Assembly: GCA_038248655.1 (NCBI GenBank)
Contig: JBBRXG010000030.1
Coordinates: 1 to 27,550, forward strand
Reading direction: 5' to 3'
DNA from: DATBLE01 sp038248655
GTDB taxonomy: Bacteria > Actinomycetota > Thermoleophilia > Gaiellales > Gaiellaceae
DNA length: 27,550 nucleotides
Part shown: piece by piece, positions 1 through 7,519 of the stretch
How the letters are laid out: every line of letters starts with the position of its first letter
Position numbering within the stretch: the first letter of the stretch is position 1
Program-made: the position numbers and the translations under genes
The notes under the pieces: model-generated
What the model saw: only the letters and a program-made list of their open reading frames with translations
What the model was told of the DNA's origin: nothing
Database searches by the model: none

Positions 1-107
1 ACGACGTAGAGCAGAAGACGTCCCGGCCGGAAGATGCCCCCGCGGTTGCGATTGCGGCGAGGCGAAGCCGCGGCGGCGTGCGGCAGCGGAAGCTCGACCT
101 CGGCCAT
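1..107 (-). CDS. Carbohydrate ABC transporter permease, MalG type (N-terminus only)
   Basis: The reverse strand reads ATG at 107-105 and stays open to the window edge, giving about 35 residues that begin MAEVELPLP. A basic stretch (SPRRNRNR) is followed by GRLLLYVV, which looks like a cytoplasmic tail entering the first membrane helix. The start codon overlaps the stop of the upstream permease by one base (TGATG), so the two are translationally coupled. Importers of this type usually have two different permeases in tandem after the binding protein, and this is the expected second one. The identification rests on context and on the N-terminal pattern; no transport motif lies inside the window. 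Confidence 0.75.
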   Translation of the reverse strand, partial: MAEVELPLPHAAAASPRRNRNRGGIFRPGRLLLYV

Positions 108-988
108 CAGTACTGCACCGCCTCGCGGCGCGTGAGGCGGTTGACGCCGAGCGTGAGCACGAGGATCAGGAAGAACATGACCACCGCGATCGCGGCCGCG
201 TACCCGTACCGGAACTCCTGGAATGCGACCTCGAAGAGATAGGTGCCGAAGACGTTCGTCGAGTTGAACGGGCCACCTCCGGTCATCGCGTAGATGAAGG
301 CGAAGGCCTGCAGCGCGTTGATGATCCAGAGCACGAGCAGGATCCGCGTCACGTCCCAGATCAGCGGGAAGACGATGAACCGGAAGATCGCGAGTGTCGA
401 GGCCCCGTCGATCCGGGCAGCCTCCTTCAGCTCGACCGGTACGCGCGTGATGGCCGCCGCGAAGAAGATCATCCAGATGCCCACGCCGTGCCAGACGGTC
501 GCCGCGACCACGGATGGCATCGCAGTGCTCGTCTGGCCGAGCCAGGGTTGCTCCAGGCTGTGGAGGCCCACGGATCCGAGCAGGCCGTTGAGCAGGCCGA
601 AGTTCGGGTTGAGGGCAAACTTCCACAGCAACGCGGCTGCTGCGACCGACAGCGCGACGGGCGCGAGGATGATGAAGCGGAACGTCCGCCTGCCGAGCAG
701 CCGCTCGCTCGTCGCATAGGCGAGGAAGAGGGCCAGCGGGAAGAGCACGACGCCGCCCATCACGGTGAACTTGAACGTGTTGCCGATCGTGTTCTTGAAG
801 ATCTGGTCGTGCGCGAGCTGCGAGAAGTTGTGGAGTCCCACGAACGGCAGGTGGCTCGTGACCCCGCTCCACGACGTGAGCGAGACGTAGAACGTCCTCG
901 CCGCCGGGTAGAGGAAGAAGGTCGCATAGAGGAGGACGGCCGGCGCCAGAAATGGGAGCAGCAGTTTTCGCTTCTGGCGGTTGAGCAT
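107..988 (-). CDS. Carbohydrate ABC transporter permease, MalF/UgpA type
   Basis: This 293-residue inner-membrane protein should form half of the translocation pore of a sugar-type ABC importer. About six hydrophobic segments are visible; the first follows the basic start MLNRQKRK. The cytoplasmic EAA loop that contacts the ATPase is clear near residues 187-200 (KEAARIDGAS, followed by FRFIVFPLI). Length and layout fit binding-protein-dependent permeases of the MalF/UgpA/LacF group. It lies 34 bases downstream of the binding-protein gene and overlaps the second permease by one base. Its ATPase is probably the MalK-like protein at 6316-7500, which is encoded on the other strand. The substrate cannot be assigned from the sequence. 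Confidence 0.9.
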   Translation of the reverse strand: MLNRQKRKLLLPFLAPAVLLYATFFLYPAARTFYVSLTSWSGVTSHLPFVGLHNFSQLAHDQIFKNTIGNTFKFTVMGGVVLFPLALFLAYATSERLLGRRTFRFIILAPVALSVAAAALLWKFALNPNFGLLNGLLGSVGLHSLEQPWLGQTSTAMPSVVAATVWHGVGIWMIFFAAAITRVPVELKEAARIDGASTLAIFRFIVFPLIWDVTRILLVLWIINALQAFAFIYAMTGGGPFNSTNVFGTYLFEVAFQEFRYGYAAAIAVVMFFLILVLTLGVNRLTRREAVQY

Positions 989-1022
989 TCCCGGCCGTCC
1001 TCCTGTGGTCCTCAGTCCCTCG

Positions 1023-2378
1023 CTACCGCGGAGCGGACTTCAGGCTCGCGTCGATCTCCTTGACCATCTCAGCAGCGTCGATCTTGCCGAAGAACATCTT
1101 CACGATCGGCTGCTGGTAGGCATCGCGGACACCCTGCGTCGCCCCGCCGTAGAGACCGAAGTACGACGGCCAGAACGACCCGCCGGCCTGCAGGTTCTTG
1201 ATGATCGTGCCGTACGTCGGGTCCTTGACCGCCACGCCCTTGTACGGGCTGATCTCGTTCAGGTAGCGGACCCGCGCGGTCTGGATGTCCTTGCGTGCGA
1301 ACCACTGCAGCCACTTGGCACCGAGGTCGGGCCGCTTCGACTGCGCCGCGACGACAAGGTTGTTGACCACGCCGAAGACCGCATTGTTGGCCTTGCCGCC
1401 CGGCACCGCCGGGAACGGGAAGGTGCCGATCTTGAAGCCCGGCGGAATGCTTGCCTTCATCTCGCCGACCAGCCAGGTGCCCATGAGAATCATCGCGGAC
1501 TTGCCCTGGAAGAAGTCGAGTTGCGCCGCGGTGAAGTCGGTGCCCTCGAAGCCGTTCAGGAAGTACCCCTTCTTCGGGTCGGTCAGCTTCTGCAGGTCCT
1601 GCGCGGCCTGGAGGACGCCCGGGATCGACGCGAAGCTTCGCTTGCCCCGGATCGCGGAGGTCACCGCCGGGTCGAGCCCGCGGTGCAGGAGCAGGTAGTC
1701 GTAGTAGAACTGCATGTAGCCCGCGAACGTGCCGGTGACCGTCAGCGGCGCGACGCCCGACTTCTTCAGCTTCGCGCAGACCGCGAGGAACTGCGGATAC
1801 GTCTTCGGCGGAGCGAGATGGTTCTTGGCGAAGATCTGCTTGTTGTAGAAGAAGGTCAGAACCGTGATCTCGCGTGGCGCTGCGTAGATGTGGTGGTTGG
1901 TGGGCGAGGTGATGAAGGGCAGCACCTGCGGGAGGATCGCCTTCTTCCAGCTGGTCTTGTAGCCGGCGAGAGGCTGCTGCATCACGCTCGTCAGGTCGTA
2001 CACCTGGTTGGCCTGCTGGTACTTCAGCCCGTCGGGATTCGTGCCGTCGAAGAAGCCAAAGTTCACCTCGGGCGGGTTGCCTGCGCGCCAGCGCTGCACG
2101 ATCTGGGGCGTGTCCTGCCCGCCGCCGAAGGTGAGGTTGACCTTCACCCCGGGATGCGTTGCCTCGAATGACTTGTTGATCGTCACGAGGTTGTCGGTGT
2201 CGGGCGCGCCCGACGGGTAGAACGACACCACCTCGAGCGAGTCGCCGCTCGCCGCCCGCGCGATCAGGCCAGCGCAGAGAGCGACGACAACGGTGGCGGC
2301 GAGCACGAGGCAGCGTTGGACCCTGCCTCGTGGTCGGTGCACGTCGATCGAGCTGAAGCTAAACGGCAAGCGCTTCAT
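1023..2378 (-). CDS. Extracellular solute-binding protein of a carbohydrate-type ABC importer
   Basis: This 451-residue secreted receptor would deliver a substrate to the permeases encoded next to it. Residues 1-45 hold a basic start (MKRLPF, later RPRGR) and a hydrophobic run (LVLAATVVVALCAGLIA), consistent with a signal peptide or anchored signal. A Cys lies within the run, but its context (VALC) is a poor lipobox, so lipidation is uncertain. The mature part has the usual family-1 features, such as the early TFGGG turn and later GTWLVGEM and FPAVPGG segments. ATG 2378 was chosen because an AGGAGGAGGA Shine-Dalgarno lies six bases upstream; a reading frame open to 2441 would add 21 residues without such a site. 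The first 20 bases overlap the end of the preceding dehydrogenase gene. Confidence 0.9.
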   Translation of the reverse strand: MKRLPFSFSSIDVHRPRGRVQRCLVLAATVVVALCAGLIARAASGDSLEVVSFYPSGAPDTDNLVTINKSFEATHPGVKVNLTFGGGQDTPQIVQRWRAGNPPEVNFGFFDGTNPDGLKYQQANQVYDLTSVMQQPLAGYKTSWKKAILPQVLPFITSPTNHHIYAAPREITVLTFFYNKQIFAKNHLAPPKTYPQFLAVCAKLKKSGVAPLTVTGTFAGYMQFYYDYLLLHRGLDPAVTSAIRGKRSFASIPGVLQAAQDLQKLTDPKKGYFLNGFEGTDFTAAQLDFFQGKSAMILMGTWLVGEMKASIPPGFKIGTFPFPAVPGGKANNAVFGVVNNLVVAAQSKRPDLGAKWLQWFARKDIQTARVRYLNEISPYKGVAVKDPTYGTIIKNLQAGGSFWPSYFGLYGGATQGVRDAYQQPIVKMFFGKIDAAEMVKEIDASLKSAPR

Positions 2379-3402
2379 CCGTCTCCTCCTCCTGGATTGG
2401 GACACCGGCTCCCGTACGGCAGGAGCCGTGTATCGCTTCAAGGACTTGCGTCACTCGGACAGAGCTCTCGAGCGAGACGAGCGGTTCCGTCTCGTCGAGC
2501 ACGGCATCTACGAAGTGGGTTACGGCCGCATACGTGGACCCCGACGGGCGTCCACCGACCCGGTTGACGAGCAGATTCCGCGGATACTCGAAGCGGCTCT
2601 CGCTCGCGATCTCGATCTGCTCTCGCTTACGGTCGAGGTGAATCGCGCCTTTCGTGAAGATGAGCTCGACGAACGAGTCCGTCATCGTCGGAAACGTGTT
2701 CGGGTAGGTCCAGCACGCTTCGAATGTGGCGATGGCGCCGTTCTCGAAGCGCACCTGCGCCTGGATCGCATCGGGGGTGTCGATCCCATGAGCGACCAGG
2801 ACCTTGCGCACCTCGCTGGCGTAGACCTCGACCGGCGCCGACTCGAAGTACCAGCAGACGAGGTCGATGTCGTGTGAGGACAGAAACCACGCAGGTGTCG
2901 TCTTGTCGGCCCACGAGATCATCTCCGTGGGCACCTCGATGGTGTCGTTCTTGCGCGTGTAGGCGAGCACCGGCTCACCCAGCGCCTCGCCGGCCGTCCG
3001 CTCCTTGGCCTGCCAGTACGCGGGCACCCAGCGGTGGTTGAACAGCGTCATGGCCTTCACACCCGCCCGCCGCTGAGCGGCGAGAATCGCGTGCGCGTCG
3101 GAGCTCGACGTTGCGAGCGGCTTCTCGATCAGAACCGGCTTGCCTGCCTCGAGCGCGGCGACCGCCGGGCCCGTGTGCACCCAGTCGGGCGTTGCCACGA
3201 GCACGGCGTCGACGTTCGGATCGGCGACGAGCTCCTCCGCCTCGCGGTAGACGCTCGCCGGACCGAACTCCTTGAGGTCGGCGGATTCCGCGCTTGGTCC
3301 GGCCCAGGCGACGACCGAGCTGCGGTGATACGCGGCGATCGACGCAGCATGCGCCTTCCCCATGATCCCGCTGCCGACGATCCCGAACCGAAGCGTCTGC
3401 AC
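2359..3402 (-). CDS. Gfo/Idh/MocA family NAD(P)-dependent oxidoreductase
   Basis: This cytoplasmic dehydrogenase has about 347 residues. Members oxidise or reduce sugars, inositols and their derivatives with NAD(P). The N-terminal Rossmann motif GIVGSGIMG lies at residues 7-15 and the family EKP motif at residues 93-95 (LIEKPLA). The SHDID segment in the C-terminal domain carries the usual active-site His and Asp. GTG 3402 was chosen because it follows GGGGGAA closely and starts just before the first beta strand; an alternative GTG at 3426 would add eight residues. The gene leads the minus-strand transporter operon and its last 20 bases overlap the binding-protein gene in another frame. That linkage suggests it acts on the imported compound. 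Confidence 0.88.
   Translation of the reverse strand: MQTLRFGIVGSGIMGKAHAASIAAYHRSSVVAWAGPSAESADLKEFGPASVYREAEELVADPNVDAVLVATPDWVHTGPAVAALEAGKPVLIEKPLATSSSDAHAILAAQRRAGVKAMTLFNHRWVPAYWQAKERTAGEALGEPVLAYTRKNDTIEVPTEMISWADKTTPAWFLSSHDIDLVCWYFESAPVEVYASEVRKVLVAHGIDTPDAIQAQVRFENGAIATFEACWTYPNTFPTMTDSFVELIFTKGAIHLDRKREQIEIASESRFEYPRNLLVNRVGGRPSGSTYAAVTHFVDAVLDETEPLVSLESSVRVTQVLEAIHGSCRTGAGVPIQEEETDEALAV
2384..2393 (-). promoter_or_regulatory. Strong ribosome binding site inside the upstream gene
   Basis: Read on the minus strand, AGGAGGAGGA sits five bases before the ATG at 2378. It fixes the start of the solute-binding protein. It lies within the last codons of the Gfo/Idh gene, where the same bases encode Glu-Glu-Glu. 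Confidence 0.8.
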
Positions 3403-3567
3403 TTCCCCCGCCTCTCCTGCATGCACGCGCGATATCCCCCGAAGGTTCGAGGGCTCCGGGATCGTACGCCTGGCCGTCGAGCGAGCGGAAGGCCGATTCC
3501 TGCTCTCCCGGAGGCGTTCCTTGTCGTCTGACCCCGCGATCCTGTGGTCTTCTGTGACGCCGCGGTA

Positions 3568-3590
3568 GCCTCTCGGTCAGCGCGAGAGGC
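3568..3590. promoter_or_regulatory. Inverted repeat in a divergent promoter region (candidate operator)
   Basis: GCCTCTCG and CGAGAGGC form a perfect 8-bp inverted repeat around a 7-base centre. It sits in the roughly 217-bp gap between the minus-strand transporter operon and the plus-strand aminotransferase operon, 29 bases before the aminotransferase start. It could be an operator shared by both operons or a 5' leader hairpin; the sequence alone does not decide. Confidence 0.4.
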
Positions 3591-3607
3591 GGGGCCCCCG
3601 CGTGAAC

Positions 3608-3614
3608 AAAGGAG
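3608..3614 (+). promoter_or_regulatory. Ribosome binding site of the aminotransferase gene
   Basis: AAAGGAG lies five bases before ATG 3620. It supports that start over the in-frame GTG at 3602, which would lie upstream of this site. Confidence 0.75.
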
Positions 3615-3619
3615 TGTCG

Positions 3620-4948
3620 ATGACGAGTCTGGAGCAGCGCAGCGCTGCTGAGCGGCCTTTGTCGAAGAGCCGCGCCCTGTACGAGCGCGCGACGAGCGTG
3701 CTCGCAGGCGGTGTCTCGAGCGACGCTCGCCGGCTGTCCCCGCTGCCCCTGTTCGTCGACCGCGCGTCGGGCTCGCACCTGTGGGACGTCGACGGGAACG
3801 AGTACGTCGACTACGTCCTCGGCCAGGGCCCGGCGATCCTCGGACACGCGCCGCAGGCCGTCGCCGACGCGCTGCAGGCCCAGATGACGCGCGGCCAGGT
3901 GTTCTCGGCGCAGCACGAGCAGGAGGTCGAGGTCGCCGAGCTCGTCTGCCGGCTGGTGCCGTGTGCGGAGCGGGTGCGGTTCAACACCGTCGGCTCGGAG
4001 GCAGTGCACGGCGCGCTCCGCCTCGCGCGCGGAGTCACCGGCCGCCCGAAGATCGTCAAGTTCGAAGGGCACTACCACGGCTGGTTCGACCCCGTGCTCT
4101 ACAGCGTCCACCCGCCGCTCGACCAAGCGGGTCCGCCCGATTCCCCGCATGCCGTCCCAGGGACGAAGGGTCAGCCGGCGACCGGGGCCGAGGACCTCGC
4201 CGTCTGCGTCTGGAACGACCTCGGCGCATTGGAGCGGACGCTCGAGCGACACCCCGGCGAGATCGCCGCCGTGATCATGGAGCCGCTGCTCTGCAACACC
4301 GGCTGCATCGCGCCGCGTCCCGGCTACCTCGAGGGGGCGAAGGAGCTCTGCGCCGAGCACGGCGCACTGCTGATCTTCGACGAGGTGATCACGGGCTTCC
4401 GGCTCGCGCCGGGCGGTGCCCAGGAGTACTTCGGCGTCACTCCCGACCTCGCGATCTTCGGCAAGGCCATCGCCGGCGGGCTGCCGCTCGCCTGCCTCGC
4501 CGGGCGGGCCGAGGTGATGGACGCGATCAGCCGCGGCGAGGTCGGCCACGCGGGCACGTTCAACTCGAATCCGGTGGTGATCGCCGCCGCCGCCGCGACG
4601 CTGCGCGAGCTGACGAAGGACGACGGCGCCGCCTACGCGCGTCTCGCTGCCACCGGCGCGCGGCTGATGGACGGACTGCGGTCGGCGGCACAGGACGCCG
4701 GTGTGCCGCTGCTCGTCGATGGTCCAGGGCACCTTTTCCAGACCTATCTCACCGACAGGAGCGAGGTCGCGGACTACCGGGACTTCGCGTCGACCGACCT
4801 CGCCGGGATGGCGCGGCTGCACGGCGCCCTGCTCGACCGCGGCGTCAACGTCGTCGGTCGCGGGCTCTGGTTCCTCTCGACGGCCCACGACGACACGGAC
4901 GTGGACGCCACCGTCGCGGCCGTCGCCGACGCCCTGGCCTCCCGGTGA
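3620..4948 (+). CDS. Class III PLP aminotransferase, glutamate-1-semialdehyde aminomutase-like
   Basis: This 442-residue pyridoxal-phosphate enzyme shows the typical fold order: LWDVDGNEYVDYV early, the phosphate-binding FNTVGSEAV segment, and GHYHGW. The cofactor-holding FDEVITGFR precedes the Schiff-base lysine at about residue 282 (FGKAIAGGLPLA). The closest pattern is glutamate-1-semialdehyde aminomutase (HemL). However, there are no haem-synthesis neighbours, and the gene heads an operon with a transglutaminase-like protein and an ABC ATPase. A catabolic transaminase acting on an amino- or keto-sugar derivative is therefore more likely than tetrapyrrole synthesis. Its TGA overlaps the next start (GTGA), implying coupled translation. 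Confidence 0.88.
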   Translation: MTSLEQRSAAERPLSKSRALYERATSVLAGGVSSDARRLSPLPLFVDRASGSHLWDVDGNEYVDYVLGQGPAILGHAPQAVADALQAQMTRGQVFSAQHEQEVEVAELVCRLVPCAERVRFNTVGSEAVHGALRLARGVTGRPKIVKFEGHYHGWFDPVLYSVHPPLDQAGPPDSPHAVPGTKGQPATGAEDLAVCVWNDLGALERTLERHPGEIAAVIMEPLLCNTGCIAPRPGYLEGAKELCAEHGALLIFDEVITGFRLAPGGAQEYFGVTPDLAIFGKAIAGGLPLACLAGRAEVMDAISRGEVGHAGTFNSNPVVIAAAAATLRELTKDDGAAYARLAATGARLMDGLRSAAQDAGVPLLVDGPGHLFQTYLTDRSEVADYRDFASTDLAGMARLHGALLDRGVNVVGRGLWFLSTAHDDTDVDATVAAVADALASR

Positions 4949-6294
4949 CGGTCCAGGTGGGCAGCCCCGGTTACCGCTCCATGGACGACCGCCTGGCGGA
5001 GTGGCGCCGCGCGTCGCTGCTGCGGCAGCGCCGGCTCGGCGACCTGGCGCGGATCGACGATCCCGACTACCACGGCCGCAACCTGGCGGTGCGGCCCGGC
5101 ACCGTGATCCGGGTCGACAGCTTCCTCGGCACCATCAACACGGACGACGCCGAGACTGCGTACGCGCCGCCCGACCGCGTCGAGGCGGGCGGCTACCGGT
5201 TCCGGCGCGAGGATCCTGCCCACCCGAGCCTCGCGAAGCTGCGCAGCAGCTTCGCTCTCGACGAGGTCGCCGGCAGCGGGGACGATCTGACCCGCGTGAA
5301 CCGGTTGCGTGTCTGGTTGAAGGGCCGCTGGCCGCACGAGCTCCCGTTCACGAACCCGCCGTACGACGGCCTCGTGATCCTGGAACGCGCCGCGCGTGGA
5401 GAGACGTTCATTTGCATGCACTATTCCGTGGCGCTCGTGCACTGCTGTGCCGCTCTCGGAATCGACGCGCGCGTCGTCAACATCCACCGCGGCGTCGCCG
5501 ACGACTATCCGTTCGGGGAAGAAGGTGCGGCGGGAGTCGACGAGCACGTGACGACGGAGGCGTTCAGCCGCGAGCTGCAGCGCTGGGTGATGGTCGACCC
5601 CGACTTCGACTGCACCTTCGAGCTCCGGGGCGAGCCGCTCTCCGCCTGGGACATCCATCGAGCGCACCTCGCAGGCGAGCGCATCGCGAGCGTCAAAGGG
5701 CCGGGGGCAGCGGCCTACGAGTCCTTCGGCGAGGACTTCTACGACACGAAGCTCGTGTCGTTCTACGCACACGTCAGCTTGCTCATGCGCAACGACTTTC
5801 TCTCCGATCCCGACGGCCCGGTGCCCGTGCTGCACCTCGTCGACGAGTCGACGCCCCCCATCCTCTGGTACGCGGGCGAGGACATGCGACTTCGCCGCGA
5901 CGTGCTCGGACCGCTGTGCGTGGCGAAGCCGTACACCGACCGCACGCCGCTCCTGACCGATGGCAACCTCGAGTCGGCCTGGGCCTCGGACGACACGGAG
6001 CAGGAGCACTGGGTCGAGGTCGCCCTGTCCGAGGAAACGCCCGTGGAGCGGGTCGTCCTGCACTGGCCCGAGTGGCGCTCCCGGCTGCGAACGTCGGCCG
6101 CGTACCGGATCGACGGCCTGGTCGAAGGCTCCTGGCGCCCTCTGGCCGACGCGCGCTCCAACCCGGAGCGGCCGTGGACCGTCCACGAGCTCGAGCCCAC
6201 GGCGCTCACGGCGTTCCGCGTCGTCCAGCAACCGGGCGGTGGCTCGTCCGACTATCCGAACCGACTCTGGCTCAGCCAGGTCGAGTGCCAGTAG
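4945..6294 (+). CDS. Transglutaminase-like protein with C-terminal discoidin-like domain
   Basis: This 449-residue protein starts at GTG 4945 and overlaps the aminotransferase by four bases. A transglutaminase/protease-like core spans roughly residues 110-225. The presumed catalytic triad is Cys157 (ETFICMHYS), His201 (VDEHVTTE) and Asp218 (WVMVDPDFD). From about residue 330 the sequence changes to a galactose-binding or F5/8-type-C-like pattern (TDGNLESAWASDD, then HWVEVALSEE). No signal peptide or membrane helix is visible, so it should be cytoplasmic, which is unusual for a discoidin-like domain. Bacterial members of this superfamily act as amidases, peptidases or amide-forming enzymes; I infer amide hydrolysis of a pathway intermediate. 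The exact reaction is unknown. Confidence 0.8.
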   Translation: MTVQVGSPGYRSMDDRLAEWRRASLLRQRRLGDLARIDDPDYHGRNLAVRPGTVIRVDSFLGTINTDDAETAYAPPDRVEAGGYRFRREDPAHPSLAKLRSSFALDEVAGSGDDLTRVNRLRVWLKGRWPHELPFTNPPYDGLVILERAARGETFICMHYSVALVHCCAALGIDARVVNIHRGVADDYPFGEEGAAGVDEHVTTEAFSRELQRWVMVDPDFDCTFELRGEPLSAWDIHRAHLAGERIASVKGPGAAAYESFGEDFYDTKLVSFYAHVSLLMRNDFLSDPDGPVPVLHLVDESTPPILWYAGEDMRLRRDVLGPLCVAKPYTDRTPLLTDGNLESAWASDDTEQEHWVEVALSEETPVERVVLHWPEWRSRLRTSAAYRIDGLVEGSWRPLADARSNPERPWTVHELEPTALTAFRVVQQPGGGSSDYPNRLWLSQVECQ

Positions 6295-6315
6295 AAACCG
6301 GAGGTAGAGAACCGC

Positions 6316-7500
6316 GTGTCCAGCGTCGCGTTCAGGAATGTCGGGAAGGTCTACGACGACGGCACCCGCGCCGTGCTCGACCTCAACCTCGAGATCGCCG
6401 ACGGCGAGTTCATGGTCCTCGTCGGCCCGTCCGGGTGCGGGAAGACGACGGCGCTCCGAATGGCAGCGGGGCTCGAAGAGATCACCGAGGGCGAGGTGAT
6501 GATCGGCGACAAGGTCGTCAACAACCTCGAGCCGCAACACCGTGACATCGCCATGGTCTTCCAGAACTACGCGCTCTACCCGCACATGACCGTCGCGCAG
6601 AACATCGGCTTCGGCCTGCGGATGCGCAAGAAGTCGCGCAAGGAGATCGACTCGCGCGTGAAGGAGATCGCCGGCGTCCTCGGTCTGGGCGACCTGCTCG
6701 ACCGCAAGCCGCGCGCACTGTCGGGAGGCCAGCGTCAGCGCGTTGCGATGGGGCGCGCGATCGTCCGCGATCCGCAGGCGTTCCTGATGGACGAGCCGCT
6801 CTCGAACCTCGACGCGAAGCTCCGTGTCCAGATGCGCTCCGAGGTGGCCCGCATCCAGTCGGAGCTCCGTGCCACGACCCTCTACGTCACCCACGACCAG
6901 ATCGAGGCGATGACGATGGGAACGCGCGTCGCCGTCCTGCGCAAGGGCGTGCTGCAGCAGTGCGACAATCCGCAGACCCTGTACGACGACGCCGCCAACC
7001 TCTTCGTCGCGACGTTCATCGGCAGCCCGGAGATGAACCTGATCGAGGGACGGCTCGAGCGGGACGACAATGGGATCGTGTGCGTGCTCGGCGAGCTGAG
7101 CCTCGCGCTGCTGGACGATGTCGCCGACGGCGGGCTCGCCGCGTATCTCGGCCGCCAGATCGCAGTCGGCATCCGGCCCGAGGCTCTGGAGGACGCTGCG
7201 CTCGTCCCCGACTCCCCGGCCGACAGAAGAATTCGCGGGACGGTGGTCGTCACCGAGGCGCTCGGCTCCGAGCGGCTGGTGCACTTCCGCATCCCCGCCA
7301 GGCCGGTCGTGACGGACGACGTCGAGGATGCCGTCGAGCACGTCGAGGGCACGGTCATCGAGCAGCGCGACGAGAGCACGATGATCGCGGTCGGGCGGTT
7401 CGACACGGAGTCGCGCGCGACGGTCGGGGACGCGATCGAGGCCGCGGTCGACGTCGACAAGCTCCACTTCTTCGACCTCGAGACCGGCCGGCGGATCTGA
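6316..7500 (+). CDS. ABC transporter ATP-binding protein, UgpC/MalK/MsmK type
   Basis: This 394-residue ATPase powers sugar-type importers from the cytoplasmic face. All motifs are intact: Walker A GPSGCGKTT at residues 37-45, Q-loop Gln83 (VFQNYALYPH), signature LSGGQ at 135-139, Walker B FLMDEP at 156-161 and switch His193 (VTHDQ). Residues after about 235 carry the TOBE-type regulatory domain usual in MalK/UgpC proteins (IGSPEMNLIEG, then VGIRPEALE). GGAGG lies ten bases before GTG 6316. It follows the transglutaminase-like gene by 21 bases. No other ATPase gene is in the window, so it most likely serves the permeases on the minus strand; some MalK-type ATPases serve several importers. Confidence 0.92.
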   Translation: MSSVAFRNVGKVYDDGTRAVLDLNLEIADGEFMVLVGPSGCGKTTALRMAAGLEEITEGEVMIGDKVVNNLEPQHRDIAMVFQNYALYPHMTVAQNIGFGLRMRKKSRKEIDSRVKEIAGVLGLGDLLDRKPRALSGGQRQRVAMGRAIVRDPQAFLMDEPLSNLDAKLRVQMRSEVARIQSELRATTLYVTHDQIEAMTMGTRVAVLRKGVLQQCDNPQTLYDDAANLFVATFIGSPEMNLIEGRLERDDNGIVCVLGELSLALLDDVADGGLAAYLGRQIAVGIRPEALEDAALVPDSPADRRIRGTVVVTEALGSERLVHFRIPARPVVTDDVEDAVEHVEGTVIEQRDESTMIAVGRFDTESRATVGDAIEAAVDVDKLHFFDLETGRRI

Positions 7501-7519
7501 GCGGAGCCCGGGCGCGCGC

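Noticed and set aside
3602..3619. GTG 3602 as start of the aminotransferase
   Set aside because: The clear AAAGGAG lies downstream of this codon and just before ATG 3620.
2975..4888. Long minus-strand open frame of 637 codons
   Set aside because: It is antisense to the class III aminotransferase and to part of the Gfo/Idh gene, is Arg-, Glu- and Ala-rich, and shows no family motif; high-GC codon bias keeps the opposite frame open.
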